Below the pieces are notes generated by a model. That model searched no databases, was not told where the DNA came from, and worked only from the letters and a program-made list of their open reading frames with translations. From Yoonia sediminilitoris (lineage in GTDB: Bacteria; Pseudomonadota; Alphaproteobacteria; Rhodobacterales; Rhodobacteraceae): a DNA stretch of 64,000 bases. Both the position numbers and the translations under genes were made by a program. This document shows positions 27,185 to 36,967 of this stretch, piece after piece. The stretch covers positions 248,001 through 312,000 of the forward strand of contig NZ_QBUD01000001.1 in the NCBI RefSeq assembly GCF_003058085.1, in the 5' to 3' direction. Position 1 is the stretch's first letter. Each line of letters begins with the position of its first letter.

Positions 27185-28138
27185 TCAAAGCAGTAGCGCA
27201 GCGAGGTAGGCGGCATAAGCAAGAACGAATAGGCCGCCTTCACGCCGAGAGATTGTCCAGCCACTTCGGGCGAAGGCGACGAGCAAGAGTGTGGTCACAC
27301 ACAAAACCCAAATATCGAATTGGGCAATCTCGCTTGGGATTACCAAGGGTTGGACAATGACGGTAATGCCGAGGATGCCCAGAATATTGAAAATGTTGCT
27401 GCCCAGGACGTTGCCTATTGCGACGGAGCCTTCGCCCTTGCGCACCGCAATAATGGAGGTCACTAGTTCAGGCATCGATGTTCCGATTGCTACGATTGTT
27501 AGACCGATCACAGCTTCCGAAAGTCCCGCCGCTTGCGCAATGGAGACTGCGCCGGACACCAAGAACCGCGCGCCTAAGATGGTAATCACCAAGCCCCCAA
27601 TTGCCATTAATAAGGAAACACCGAAAGTTGTTTCCGGGCCAGGTACGGCCTCAGCTTCACTCTCGTAGACAGTCGCTGCTGGCGTTCCTCCTGACCGCTT
27701 CTCAGACCAGAGTGTGAAGCCTAGATAGGCTGCTAAGGCGAACACAAAGCCCGCGCCGACCAACCGACCAACTTCGCCAAGAAGAACAGCACCCAGACAA
27801 AGCAGCGTTGTAAATACAACGACGGTTCCGTCCCGCCGAAACGCTTTCGGGTCAATTGCAATAGGTGCAATAAGAGCGGCAATGCCAAGGATCAGCAGCA
27901 CGTTGCCAATATTGCTGCCGACGACGTTTCCAACTGCGATTCCAGAAGACCCAGAGAGCGCGGCTTGCAAGCTTGTTACCAATTCCGGCGACGAGGTGCC
28001 AAAACCCACCAGTGTTAGACCGATGACCATTGGAGAGATGCCAAATGACTTGGCTGCCGAAACCGCGCCACGTACCAGAAGTTCACCGCCGAGGATCAGA
28101 CCAATGAGGCCGAAAATGACTAAAATTATCGAATTCAT
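27185..28138 (-). CDS. Calcium/sodium antiporter of the CaCA superfamily (YrbG type)
   Basis: Inner-membrane antiporter of 317 residues with about ten helices arranged as two inverted halves. Both alpha repeats are intact: GFGTSSPELVTSLQAALSG in the first half and AIGTSMPELVTSIIAVRKG in the second, each followed by the conserved GN(V)xGSNIxN segment. These hold the ion-binding Glu and Asn residues. The usual length is about 320. Base use looks a little less GC-biased than neighbours. An 8-base inverted repeat CCTACCTC/GAGGTAGG spans the stop codon (27174-27210). Confidence 0.92.
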   Translation of the reverse strand: MNSIILVIFGLIGLILGGELLVRGAVSAAKSFGISPMVIGLTLVGFGTSSPELVTSLQAALSGSSGIAVGNVVGSNIGNVLLILGIAALIAPIAIDPKAFRRDGTVVVFTTLLCLGAVLLGEVGRLVGAGFVFALAAYLGFTLWSEKRSGGTPAATVYESEAEAVPGPETTFGVSLLMAIGGLVITILGARFLVSGAVSIAQAAGLSEAVIGLTIVAIGTSMPELVTSIIAVRKGEGSVAIGNVLGSNIFNILGILGITVIVQPLVIPSEIAQFDIWVLCVTTLLLVAFARSGWTISRREGGLFVLAYAAYLAALLL

Positions 28139-28329
28139 TTTGGGAACGGTTTTTCTACCAAGTTGCAGTGCACAAATGGGGATCAGAAGTTGTTCCGCAA
28201 GAGCCTAAGCAGACCTTCGTTCAAAGTGCAGCATTCAGGGCTCATGGCAGACGTTAGTTCAAGGTCTCAAGCGGGTTGAAACCTTTGGCGTCAGAGGTGC
28301 GGGCCAGCCGAAGCCAGCCCGCGACAGGC

Positions 28330-29625
28330 CTAGAGTCCCGGATAGATCGGGAATTGGTCGCACATGGCTTCGACTTCGGCCCTTACTTTGGCCTCGACCG
28401 CATCGTTTCCATCGGCCCCGTTTGCCGCAAGCCCTTCGGTTACTTCTACGATCCAGTCGCCGATCTGGCGGAATTCGGCCTCTGTGAAACCGCGTGTCGT
28501 GCCTGCGGGCGACCCCAGCCGGACACCGGACGTGACCATCGGCTTTTCAGGATCGAACGGAATGCCGTTCTTGTTGCATGTGATATGAGCGCGGCCCAGA
28601 GATACTTCGGTCGCGTTGCCCTTCACACCCTTGGGGCGCAAATCAACCAGCATCAGGTGGGTGTCTGTGCCACCGGACACGATATCAAGCCCACCCTTCA
28701 TTAACTGATCGGCCAGTGCTTGCGCGTTTTTGACGACCTGCTCTTGATAACCCTTGAATTCCGGGCGCAGCGCCTCGCCAAATGCCACGGCCTTGCCCGC
28801 AATCACATGCATCAATGGCCCGCCCTGTATGCCGGGGAAGATGGCAGAGTTGAACTTCTTGGCCATCGCTTCGTCATTGGTCAGGATCATGCCGCCGCGT
28901 GGGCCGCGCAATGTCTTGTGCGTCGTCGTGGTGGCCGCGTGGGCATGAGGGAAGGGTGAGGGGTATATACCCGTCGCCACCAGCCCCGCGAAATGGGCCA
29001 TATCCACCAGAAGGTAGGCCCCAACCGTGTCCGCAATTTCGCGCATCTTGGCGAAATCAATAATGCGGGGAATGGCGGAGCCGCCCGCGATGATCATCTT
29101 GGGCTTATGTTCAGCGGTCAGGCGGGCCACTTCGTCGTAATCCAGCAGGCTGTCCTGACGGCGCACGCCATATTGCACAGCATTGAACCATTTGCCCGAC
29201 TGGTTGGGTTTGGCCCCGTGGGTCAGGTGGCCGCCCGCATCAAGCGACATGCCAAGGATGGTGTCACCGGGCTGCAGAAGCGCCTGAAACACCCCCTGAT
29301 TGGCCTGCGAGCCGGAATTGGGCTGCACGTTGGCAAATTCACAGCCGAACAGTTCCTTGGCGCGATCAATCGCTAGATTTTCTGCGATATCAACATATTG
29401 GCAACCACCGTAATAGCGGCGTCCGGGATAGCCTTCGGCATATTTGTTGGTCATTACGCTGCCTTGGGCTTCCATGACAGCAGCCGAGACAATGTTTTCC
29501 GATGCAATCAGTTCAATTTCTTTTCGCTGGCGGCCCAGTTCGGCCTGTACGGCGCTGTGGATTTCAGGATCGCGGGTCGCGAGAGTTTCAGTGAAAAAGC
29601 CGTCGTCGCGGACTGTAACATTCAT
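28330..29625 (-). CDS. glyA: Serine hydroxymethyltransferase
   Basis: Interconverts serine and glycine with tetrahydrofolate, supplying one-carbon units. The protein of 431 residues has the PLP-fold segments [35 protein letters not shown] and the PLP-lysine loop [14 protein letters not shown]. The ATG at 29625 is preferred because AAGGGG lies about 9 bases upstream; an ATG two codons earlier (29631) stands too close. It is divergent from nadK, with 186 bases of shared promoter region. Confidence 0.97.
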   Translation of the reverse strand: MNVTVRDDGFFTETLATRDPEIHSAVQAELGRQRKEIELIASENIVSAAVMEAQGSVMTNKYAEGYPGRRYYGGCQYVDIAENLAIDRAKELFGCEFANVQPNSGSQANQGVFQALLQPGDTILGMSLDAGGHLTHGAKPNQSGKWFNAVQYGVRRQDSLLDYDEVARLTAEHKPKMIIAGGSAIPRIIDFAKMREIADTVGAYLLVDMAHFAGLVATGIYPSPFPHAHAATTTTHKTLRGPRGGMILTNDEAMAKKFNSAIFPGIQGGPLMHVIAGKAVAFGEALRPEFKGYQEQVVKNAQALADQLMKGGLDIVSGGTDTHLMLVDLRPKGVKGNATEVSLGRAHITCNKNGIPFDPEKPMVTSGVRLGSPAGTTRGFTEAEFRQIGDWIVEVTEGLAANGADGNDAVEAKVRAEVEAMCDQFPIYPGL

Positions 29626-29811
29626 GGGCATGTTCCCCTTCGTGGTGCCAAAAGCTGTTGTCTTGCGTCCTCTTACCCCAGTGTAGGCCGCTTCAAAAGT
29701 GGCAAACAGTCCTCGTTCGTGACGAACGCGACATGCGGGTTTGTGATCGGCATCTTGCTTTTCGCGTCTGTTCCGCCCACAACCTATCGGAACATAAGGA
29801 TAATTAGCGAA

Positions 29812-30576
29812 ATGCCCCGACAAAAGATCGCTTTTGCCGCAAGTCCCGTGCCAAGTGCACAGTCTGCACTGGAACAGCTGACAAAGACCTATGGCAATGT
29901 GCCCGCCGCCGAGGCTGACGTGATCGTGGCGCTGGGTGGCGATGGCTTCATGTTGCAGACCCTGCATGCGACACAAGCGCTTGATGTGCCCGTCTATGGG
30001 ATGAACCGGGGCACAGTCGGATTTCTGATGAACGAATATGGGGTTGAAGACCTGCGTGAACGTCTGGATGCGGCCGAAGAAGAAGTCATCAATCCGCTGA
30101 TGATGACGGCGCTGACGGTAGATGGCCAGATGCACGAAGCCCTTGCCATCAACGAAGTCAGCCTGCTGCGCGCAGGGCCACAGGCCGCCAAGCTGCGGAT
30201 CACCGTGGATGGCAAGTTGCGGATGCCCGAACTTGTTTGTGACGGGGCGCTGGTGGCGACGCCTGCGGGCTCTACTGCCTACAACTATTCTGCGCACGGC
30301 CCGATATTGCCGATCGGGTCGGGAGTTCTCGCGCTCACGGCGATGTCCGCCTTTCGTCCGCGCCGTTGGCGGGGGGCGTTGTTGCCCCAGCGCGCAGTGG
30401 TGCGTTTTGACGTCATTGACCCTGCCAAACGGCCAGTCATGGCAGATGCGGACGCAAAATCGGTCCGCAACGTCGTCAGCGTTGAAATCCGCTCTGAACC
30501 AAGCATCGCGCACCGCATTCTGTTTGACCCCGGCCATGGGCTTGAAGAACGACTGATCAGAGAACAGTTCGTCTGA
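29812..30576 (+). CDS. nadK: NAD kinase
   Basis: Phosphorylates NAD to NADP. The protein of 254 residues has the GGDG motif at residues 42-45 (ALGGDGFML), [13 protein letters not shown], the second conserved block AINEVSLLR and the later [19 protein letters not shown]. This is the short bacterial type without an N-terminal extension. ATAAGGA lies upstream of the ATG at 29812. The frame is open further 5' only because it is antisense to glyA. Confidence 0.95.
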   Translation: MPRQKIAFAASPVPSAQSALEQLTKTYGNVPAAEADVIVALGGDGFMLQTLHATQALDVPVYGMNRGTVGFLMNEYGVEDLRERLDAAEEEVINPLMMTALTVDGQMHEALAINEVSLLRAGPQAAKLRITVDGKLRMPELVCDGALVATPAGSTAYNYSAHGPILPIGSGVLALTAMSAFRPRRWRGALLPQRAVVRFDVIDPAKRPVMADADAKSVRNVVSVEIRSEPSIAHRILFDPGHGLEERLIREQFV

Positions 30577-30819
30577 GCACCTGACTATAGCTCGCATGTC
30601 GCCAAACATTTCTGTCGAGCAATTGATCCAAGGCGATTTGGCCGCTTTATTGACGCGCTACGGCATGGTGACCGGGCGGCTGGAGATTCTCAAGCGCGCC
30701 GGCCGCCAGAGCGGACAGGGCTACCTTTTCGGTTGCTCAAACGGCTTGAGCGATATTCCTGCGGAGGAAGGCGGTCGAGAGAGACGGTTTGAATCCAGAT
30801 GATCCGCCTGTGGCGATGT

Positions 30820-32712
30820 CTATCCCGCCGCATACCCCAATGGTTTGAGTGCTTGCCTGATCTCGTCCAGAATGGCGGGGTCATCAATCGTTGCTGGCAT
30901 CTTGAAGTCCGCCCCATCCGCGATTTTTACCATCGTCGCACGCAAGATCTTGCCTGACCGTGTCTTGGGCAGGCGGTCCACGACGGCGACCAACTTAAAG
31001 GCGGCAACAGGCCCGATTGTATCCCGCACGGATTTGATGACTTCTGCCACGATCTCTTCGTGCGGTCGGTCGCAGCCCTTGTTCAGGCAGATAAACCCCA
31101 TGGGCAACTGGCCTTTCAGTGCGTCGGTCACGCCGATGACCGCACATTCGCCAACGTCCGGATGCCCGGCAAGTACCTCTTCCATGGCGCCGGTTGACAG
31201 ACGGTGCCCGGCCACGTTGATCACATCGTCGGTGCGCGCCATGATGTACAGATAGCCGTCCTCGTCGATCATCCCCGCGTCTCCGGTTTCATAGTAGCCG
31301 GGATAAGTCGTCAGATAACTTTTCACAAAGCGGTCCTCTGCATTCCACAGGGTGGGCAGTGTGCCGGGGGGCAGGGGGAGCTTGACGGCGATTGCCCCCA
31401 ATTCGCCCGGTTGCATCTGGTTGCCCCCTTCATCAAGGATTTGGACGTCATAGCCGGGCATCGCTACGGTGGGTGATCCGATCTTGACGGGCAATGCCTC
31501 GATTCCGGCGGGGTTGCCTGCGATGGTGTAGCCGGTTTCGGTCTGCCACCAGTGGTCATAGACCGGCACGTTCATCACCCGTTGCGCCCATTCGATTGTG
31601 TCGGGGTCCGCCCGTTCGCCCGCAAGAAATAGCGCGCGCAGGCAGGAAATGTCATAGTCCTTGATCATGGCACCGGTCGGGTCTTCGCGTTTGATCGCAC
31701 GAAAGGCGGTGGGCGCGGTAAAGAACGAACGCACCTGATATTCCTCAATCACCCGCCAGAAGGTCCCTGCGTCGGGTGTGCCGATGGGTTTGCCTTCGAA
31801 CACGACCGTTGTGTTGCCGTGGATCAGAGGCGCGTAGCAGATATAGCTGTGGCCCACGACCCAGCCCACATCGGATGCGGCCCAGAAAACATCGCCGGGG
31901 TCCACGTTGTAGATCGCCTTCATCGTCCAGTTGAGAGCCACCAAATGGCCTGCGGTTGGGCGCACCACGCCTTTGGGCGCGCCGGTCGTGCCGGATGTAT
32001 ACAGGATATAGGCCGGATGGTCCCCCGCAACGGGGACGCAATCCGCAGGTGTGACCCCCTCCTGCGCTGCGTGCCAGTCATGGTCGCGCCCGTCGATCAG
32101 ATCACAAGGGTGCTGTTCACGTTGCAGAATGATGGTGAAGTCGGGTTTGTGGCTGGCCTGTTCGATTGCACCATCAATCAATGGTTTGTAGGCGACAATG
32201 CGCCCCGGCTCTAACCCGCAGGAGGCGGCAATGATCGCCTTTGGCGTCGCATCGTCGATGCGCACGGCCAGTTCGTTTGCTGCAAAGCCGCCGAATACGA
32301 CTGAATGGATCGCCCCCAGCCGCGCACAGGCCAGCATCGCGACCAGCGCCTCTGTCACCATGGGCATATAGATGATGACGCGGTCGCCTTTGGTGATCCC
32401 CTTGTCACGCAGCGCGCCTGCAAGGCTGGCCACCTGATCCTGCAATTCGGCATAGGTTGTCTTGGATTTCGTGCCGGTGATCGGGCTGTCATAGATGATC
32501 GCCACCTGATCGCCGCGCCCGGCCGCAACATGGCGGTCAACAGCGTTGTAGCAAGTGTTGACCTGCGCGTCGGCGAACCAGTGATACAGCGGGGCTTTGC
32601 TGTCGTCCAAAGCGCGCGTCGGCGGGGAGAACCAGTCAATCGCTTTTGCTTGTTCCATCCAAAACCCTTCCGGGTCGTTCTGCCAAGATGCGTAGACATC
32701 TGCGTAAGCCAT
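30820..32712 (-). CDS. prpE: Propionyl-CoA synthetase
   Basis: Activates propionate to propionyl-CoA with ATP. The protein of 630 residues belongs to the acetyl/propionyl-CoA synthetase family. It starts YADVYASWQNDPEGFWMEQA, carries the AMP-binding P-loop YILYTSGTTGAPKGVVR and ends with the C-terminal lysine motif LPKTRSGKILRATM. The phrase QTETGYTIAGN and a length near 630 fit PrpE better than Acs. Together with pccA and the mutase in this window it gives a full activation-to-succinyl-CoA route. It sits in the same direction as maeB, 121 bases after it. Confidence 0.93.
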   Translation of the reverse strand: MAYADVYASWQNDPEGFWMEQAKAIDWFSPPTRALDDSKAPLYHWFADAQVNTCYNAVDRHVAAGRGDQVAIIYDSPITGTKSKTTYAELQDQVASLAGALRDKGITKGDRVIIYMPMVTEALVAMLACARLGAIHSVVFGGFAANELAVRIDDATPKAIIAASCGLEPGRIVAYKPLIDGAIEQASHKPDFTIILQREQHPCDLIDGRDHDWHAAQEGVTPADCVPVAGDHPAYILYTSGTTGAPKGVVRPTAGHLVALNWTMKAIYNVDPGDVFWAASDVGWVVGHSYICYAPLIHGNTTVVFEGKPIGTPDAGTFWRVIEEYQVRSFFTAPTAFRAIKREDPTGAMIKDYDISCLRALFLAGERADPDTIEWAQRVMNVPVYDHWWQTETGYTIAGNPAGIEALPVKIGSPTVAMPGYDVQILDEGGNQMQPGELGAIAVKLPLPPGTLPTLWNAEDRFVKSYLTTYPGYYETGDAGMIDEDGYLYIMARTDDVINVAGHRLSTGAMEEVLAGHPDVGECAVIGVTDALKGQLPMGFICLNKGCDRPHEEIVAEVIKSVRDTIGPVAAFKLVAVVDRLPKTRSGKILRATMVKIADGADFKMPATIDDPAILDEIRQALKPLGYAAG

Positions 32713-32833
32713 GGTGATCCTCCCAATGCAATTAACGCAGTGTTAGCCATCCAGATTTGGCACCGCAAGAGAGCGTAGCGGCAAGACATAGGAAGCTGTC
32801 AATTTATTGACTGACTGACGGGGTGCGGCGGCC

Positions 32834-35113
32834 CTAGCCGTAATGTGCGACCGGGGTTCCGGCGAGCGCGGACATGTTCAGCAAACCGCGCGCGGTGATC
32901 GACGGGGTCACGATATGGCAACGGTTGCCCATGCCCATCAGGATCGGCCCGACCTCAAGCCCGCCGCCCTTCATCTTCAGGATATTGCGGACGCCCGATG
33001 CGGCATCTGTGTTGGCAAACACAAGCGTATTGGCCGCCCCCTTCAGGTGCGCGCCGGGGAACACCCTTGCACGCAATTCGACATCAAGGGCAGTATCCAC
33101 GTTCATCTCGCCCTCGTAAGCGAAGTCGCGTGGTGCGCTGTCAAGAATGGCCATCGCCGCGCGCATCCGGTCGCCCGTGTCGCAGGCCAGATTGCCAAAC
33201 TGGCTATGGGTGCAAAGCGCGATTGTCGGCGTGATCCCAAAGCGGCGGACATGGCGCGCGGCGCCAATCACTGTCTCTGCGATCTGTTCGGGTGTGGGTT
33301 CGGTATGCACCTGCGTATCGGCGATAAAAAGCGGCCCGTCCTCGAGGATCATAAGCGACAGTGCAGCAACAGGATGCAATTTGTCGGTGCCAAGAATCTG
33401 GGTCACATAGTTCAGGTGCCAGCGGAACTGGCCAAAGGTGCCGCAGATCAGGCTGTCTGCCTCGCCACGGTGAACCATGACAGCCCCGATGGCCGTGGTG
33501 TTGGTGCGCATGATGGCCTTGGCCAGATCAGGCGTGACACCGCGCCGCGCCATCAGGTCATGGTAGGTGCCCCAATAGTCGCGGTAGCGCGGGTCGTTTT
33601 CGGGGTTCACGACGTTGAAATCCTTGCCGGGCCTGATCTTGAGGCCGGCACGCTCGCAGCGGAGTTCCAGCACCTCCGGACGGCCGATCAAGATCGGCTT
33701 GTCGGTCGTTTCCTCCATCATTGCCTGTGCTGCGCGCAAGACGCGTTCGTCCTCGCCTTCGGCAAACACGATGCTGCGTTCGGCGGTACGGGCAGCGTCA
33801 AAAACAGGGCGCATGATGAGTGACGACTTGAATACAGAGGCATCAAGGTTGGCCTTGTAGGCCTCCATATCGGCAATCGGGCGGGTCGCCACGCCTGTTT
33901 CCATCGCTGCGTTGGCAACGGCGCTGGCAACAACGCCCATCAGGCGGGGGTCAAATGGTTTGGGAATCAGATAGTCCGCCCCGAACGTCAGCTTTTCACC
34001 GGTATAGGCGGCGGCGGCCTCTGCACTGGTTGTGGCGCGGGCAAGTGCTGCGATCCCTTCGATGCAGGCGATTTTCATTTCATCATTTATGTCTGTGGCA
34101 CCGACGTCGAGCGCCCCGCGAAAGATGAATGGAAAGCACAGGACATTGTTGACCTGATTTGGAAAGTCGCTGCGGCCTGTGGCAATGATTGCATCAGCAG
34201 TCACGGCGCGCGCAGCGTCCGGATCGATTTCCGGATTTGGGTTGGCAAGCGCAAAAATGATCGGGCGATCTGCCATTTTGGCCACCATCTGTGGCTTCAG
34301 AACGCCCGGACCTGACAGCCCCAGAAACAGATCGGCCCCCGCTATCACCTCATCCAATGTCGCGGGCGTGGTCCCTTGGGCATAGGCCGCCTTTTGCGGG
34401 GTCATGTCCTTTTCGCGGCCGTTGTAAACAAGCCCCTCGATGTCGCACAGCCACACGTTTTCACGCTTCACTCCAAGTTTGAGCAGCATGTTCAGACAGG
34501 CGATGCCAGCCGCCCCCCCGCCCGTGCTGACGATCTTGATATCTGCGAATTTCTTTCCCGCCACATGCAGGGCATTGGTGGCAGCTGCACCCACAACAAT
34601 CGCCGTGCCGTGCTGGTCATCATGGAACACGGGTATGTTCATCCGCTCGCGGCAGATTTTTTCAATGATAAAGCAGTCTGGCGCCTTGATGTCTTCCAGA
34701 TTGATCGCGCCAAAGGTCGGTTCAAGTGCGCAAACGATATTGGCAAGCTTTTCGGGGTCCGGTTCGTTCAATTCGATATCAAAACAGTCGATGTTGGCAA
34801 ACTTCTTGAACAGGACGGCCTTGCCTTCCATCACGGGTTTGGAGGCCAGCCCACCGATGTTGCCAAGCCCCAGAACGGCGGTGCCATTTGTCACCACGCC
34901 GACCAGATTGCCGCGTGATGTGTAATCGCGGGCGGTGTCGGGTTCGGCTTTGATTTCAAGACAGGCTTCGGCCACGCCGGGGGAATAGGCGCGGGCCAGA
35001 TCGCGGCCATTGGCCAGCGGTTTGGTGGCCCGTATTTCAAGTTTTCCTGGGCGCGGATACTTGTGATAATGCAGGGCCGCTTCGCGAAGGCTGTCGTTTT
35101 CGTTATCTGGCAT
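32834..35113 (-). CDS. maeB: NADP-dependent malic enzyme with phosphotransacetylase-like C domain
   Basis: Oxidative decarboxylation of malate to pyruvate with NADPH formation. The protein of 759 residues has the malic enzyme half (residues 1-430: YSPGVAEACLEI, VVTNGTAVLGLGNIG, GGGAAGIACLNMLLKLG) and a C-terminal Pta-like half without a role in acetyl transfer (IVFAEGEDERVLRAAQ, AALSLMILEDGPLF), which in related enzymes senses acetyl-CoA. It completes the route from succinyl-CoA to pyruvate for growth on acyl-CoAs. A palindrome overlaps its probable promoter (see 35132). Confidence 0.95.
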   Translation of the reverse strand: MPDNENDSLREAALHYHKYPRPGKLEIRATKPLANGRDLARAYSPGVAEACLEIKAEPDTARDYTSRGNLVGVVTNGTAVLGLGNIGGLASKPVMEGKAVLFKKFANIDCFDIELNEPDPEKLANIVCALEPTFGAINLEDIKAPDCFIIEKICRERMNIPVFHDDQHGTAIVVGAAATNALHVAGKKFADIKIVSTGGGAAGIACLNMLLKLGVKRENVWLCDIEGLVYNGREKDMTPQKAAYAQGTTPATLDEVIAGADLFLGLSGPGVLKPQMVAKMADRPIIFALANPNPEIDPDAARAVTADAIIATGRSDFPNQVNNVLCFPFIFRGALDVGATDINDEMKIACIEGIAALARATTSAEAAAAYTGEKLTFGADYLIPKPFDPRLMGVVASAVANAAMETGVATRPIADMEAYKANLDASVFKSSLIMRPVFDAARTAERSIVFAEGEDERVLRAAQAMMEETTDKPILIGRPEVLELRCERAGLKIRPGKDFNVVNPENDPRYRDYWGTYHDLMARRGVTPDLAKAIMRTNTTAIGAVMVHRGEADSLICGTFGQFRWHLNYVTQILGTDKLHPVAALSLMILEDGPLFIADTQVHTEPTPEQIAETVIGAARHVRRFGITPTIALCTHSQFGNLACDTGDRMRAAMAILDSAPRDFAYEGEMNVDTALDVELRARVFPGAHLKGAANTLVFANTDAASGVRNILKMKGGGLEVGPILMGMGNRCHIVTPSITARGLLNMSALAGTPVAHYG

Positions 35114-35131
35114 GGATTTTCCCGCGTATTG

Positions 35132-35162
35132 TTTAGTGTTAAACTAAATCTCAACCTGTCAA
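35132..35162 (-). promoter_or_regulatory. Candidate promoter and operator of maeB
   Basis: On the minus strand a consensus -35 box TTGACA (35162 to 35157) is followed, 17 bases on, by ACACTA as a weak -10. The imperfect palindrome TTTAGT-N5-ACTAAA (35132-35148 on the plus strand) covers the -10 and part of the spacer. That is where a repressor would bind. The start codon of maeB is 18 bases further on. Confidence 0.5.
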
Positions 35163-35271
35163 GTTTCGATGACTGTAGACCATGATTTAAGAGGCGATGT
35201 AAACAGTGCTTGCTATTGCAAACAGGCGCGCGGCACCGCACTCTGGTCCCGTTAACAAAACCGGAAATGAC

Positions 35272-35664
35272 ATGACGCTTCTTGATACAGCCCGCACGGT
35301 GCGTGAAAATGCCTATGCGCCCTACTCGAACTTCAAAGTTGGCGCGGCCTTGAAAGCCGCATCTGGCAAAGTCTATGCCGGGTGCAACGTGGAAAATGTG
35401 GCCTATCCCGAAGGGACCTGTGCCGAAGCGGGGGCCATTGCTGCCATGGTGGCTGGCGGGGATACGGAAATTGCGGAATTGTTTGTGATAGCGGACAGCC
35501 CCAAACCCGTGAGCCCCTGTGGCGGATGCCGCCAGAAGATTGCCGAATTTGCCAAGGGTGACGTCATTGTTACGCTTGCCACAACCGATGGAACCACGCT
35601 GCAAACAACGGTTGCCGCTCTTTTGCCCGGCAGTTTTGATGCCGACTACATGAGCAAGGTCTGA
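35272..35664 (+). CDS. cdd: Cytidine deaminase
   Basis: Deaminates cytidine and deoxycytidine to uridine forms. The protein of 130 residues is the short tetrameric type, with zinc ligands in YPEGTCAEAGAI (Cys and catalytic Glu) and PCGGCRQ. It starts MTLLDTARTVRENAYAPYSNF, as in the family; 22 upstream codons are in frame but lack homology. It is first in a plus-strand salvage operon with deoA one base away. Confidence 0.95.
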   Translation: MTLLDTARTVRENAYAPYSNFKVGAALKAASGKVYAGCNVENVAYPEGTCAEAGAIAAMVAGGDTEIAELFVIADSPKPVSPCGGCRQKIAEFAKGDVIVTLATTDGTTLQTTVAALLPGSFDADYMSKV

Positions 35665-35665
35665 A

Positions 35666-36967
35666 TTGGACGCCCGTGCCATCATTGCCAAGCTGCGCGG
35701 GCGTGAAACCCCAAGCCCGGAGGAACTTGCCTGGTTTGCGCATGGTCTGGCCACGGGCGAGGTAAGCGACGCGCAGGCGGGGGCCTTTGCGATGGCAATC
35801 TGCCTGAAGGGGCTGTCCGATGAGGGCCGCATTGCACTGACCACGGGGATGCGTGACAGCGGCGATGTGTTGACTTGGAACTTGCCGGGGCCGGTGCTGG
35901 ACAAACATTCCACTGGCGGCGTCGGCGATTGTGTATCGCTTATCCTTGCGCCCGCGTTGGCCGCCTGTGGCGTTTATGTGCCGATGATCTCTGGCCGCGG
36001 GTTGGGGCATACCGGGGGCACTTTGGACAAGCTCGAAGCGATTCCCGGCCTGTCTGTGGATGTGAGCGAGGACCGCTTGCACCAGATTGTGGGTCAGATC
36101 GGTTGCGCAATCGTCAGCGCGACGGGCAGGATCGCCCCGGCGGACAAGCGTCTATACGCCATCCGCGATGTGACTGCGACGGTCGAGAGTGTGGATTTGA
36201 TCACCGCCTCGATCCTGTCCAAAAAGCTTGCAGCGGGGCTGGAAGGGCTTGTGCTGGATGTCAAAGTTGGCAGCGGCGCATTCATGAAGACTGCCGAGGA
36301 TGCCCGCACTTTGGCGCGCGCTTTGGTGGATGTGGCGAATGGAGCAGGTTGCCAGACCGCGGCCTTGATCACTGACATGAATGAACCTTTGGCGCCTGCG
36401 TTGGGCAACGCAATTGAAGTCGCGATCTGCATGGAGGTATTGTCCGGCAATCGCGCGGCAGCGCCCCGGCTGCATGATCTGACGATCGATTTGGGGGCCA
36501 CGCTTCTGGCAGCACAAGGCGAACCGGTTGAAGCCGCCCGCAAACGCTTGACACAGGCCATTACGTCGGGCGAGGCGATGCAGCGATTTGCCGCCATGAT
36601 TGCGGCCCTCGGCGGCCCGCCTGACATGGCAGAGGACTGGCATACCCATTTGCCACGCGCGCCCGTGGTGGGTGATGTGACCGCTCCCGTTGCAGGCCAT
36701 GTCAGCGCAATCGACGGGCAGGCGCTGGGCCTTGCTGTCGTCGGGCTTGGCGGAGGCCGTCAGGTGGAAACCGACCGGATTGATCCCAGCGTCGGGCTGA
36801 CGGATGTGGTGCGCCTTGGTCAGGCGGTCGCAAAAGGTGACGCGCTGTGCACCTTGCACGCAAGCAGCGAAGAAGGCGCAGAGCAGGCTGCGCAGGCCAT
36901 TCGCGCTGCCATAACAATTGGCGAACCGGCAACGCCCGGACCGATGATCGTGGAAAGGATCACCTGA
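35666..36967 (+). CDS. deoA: Thymidine phosphorylase
   Basis: Splits thymidine (and other pyrimidine deoxynucleosides) to base and deoxyribose-1-phosphate. The protein of 433 residues has the family motif DKHSTGGVGDCVSL with the phosphate site, ISGRGLGHTGGTLDKLEAIPG and KLAAGLEGLVLDVKVGSGAF. The start is a TTG one base after the cdd stop, giving MDARAIIAKLRGRETPSPEE. The gene overlaps deoB by a single base. The next enzyme, DeoB, uses its product. Confidence 0.95.
   Translation: MDARAIIAKLRGRETPSPEELAWFAHGLATGEVSDAQAGAFAMAICLKGLSDEGRIALTTGMRDSGDVLTWNLPGPVLDKHSTGGVGDCVSLILAPALAACGVYVPMISGRGLGHTGGTLDKLEAIPGLSVDVSEDRLHQIVGQIGCAIVSATGRIAPADKRLYAIRDVTATVESVDLITASILSKKLAAGLEGLVLDVKVGSGAFMKTAEDARTLARALVDVANGAGCQTAALITDMNEPLAPALGNAIEVAICMEVLSGNRAAAPRLHDLTIDLGATLLAAQGEPVEAARKRLTQAITSGEAMQRFAAMIAALGGPPDMAEDWHTHLPRAPVVGDVTAPVAGHVSAIDGQALGLAVVGLGGGRQVETDRIDPSVGLTDVVRLGQAVAKGDALCTLHASSEEGAEQAAQAIRAAITIGEPATPGPMIVERIT

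Noticed and set aside
30596..30802. Plus-strand frame of 68 codons between nadK and prpE
   Set aside because: No ribosome-binding site, no domain; the region separates two convergent genes. Not convincing as a gene.
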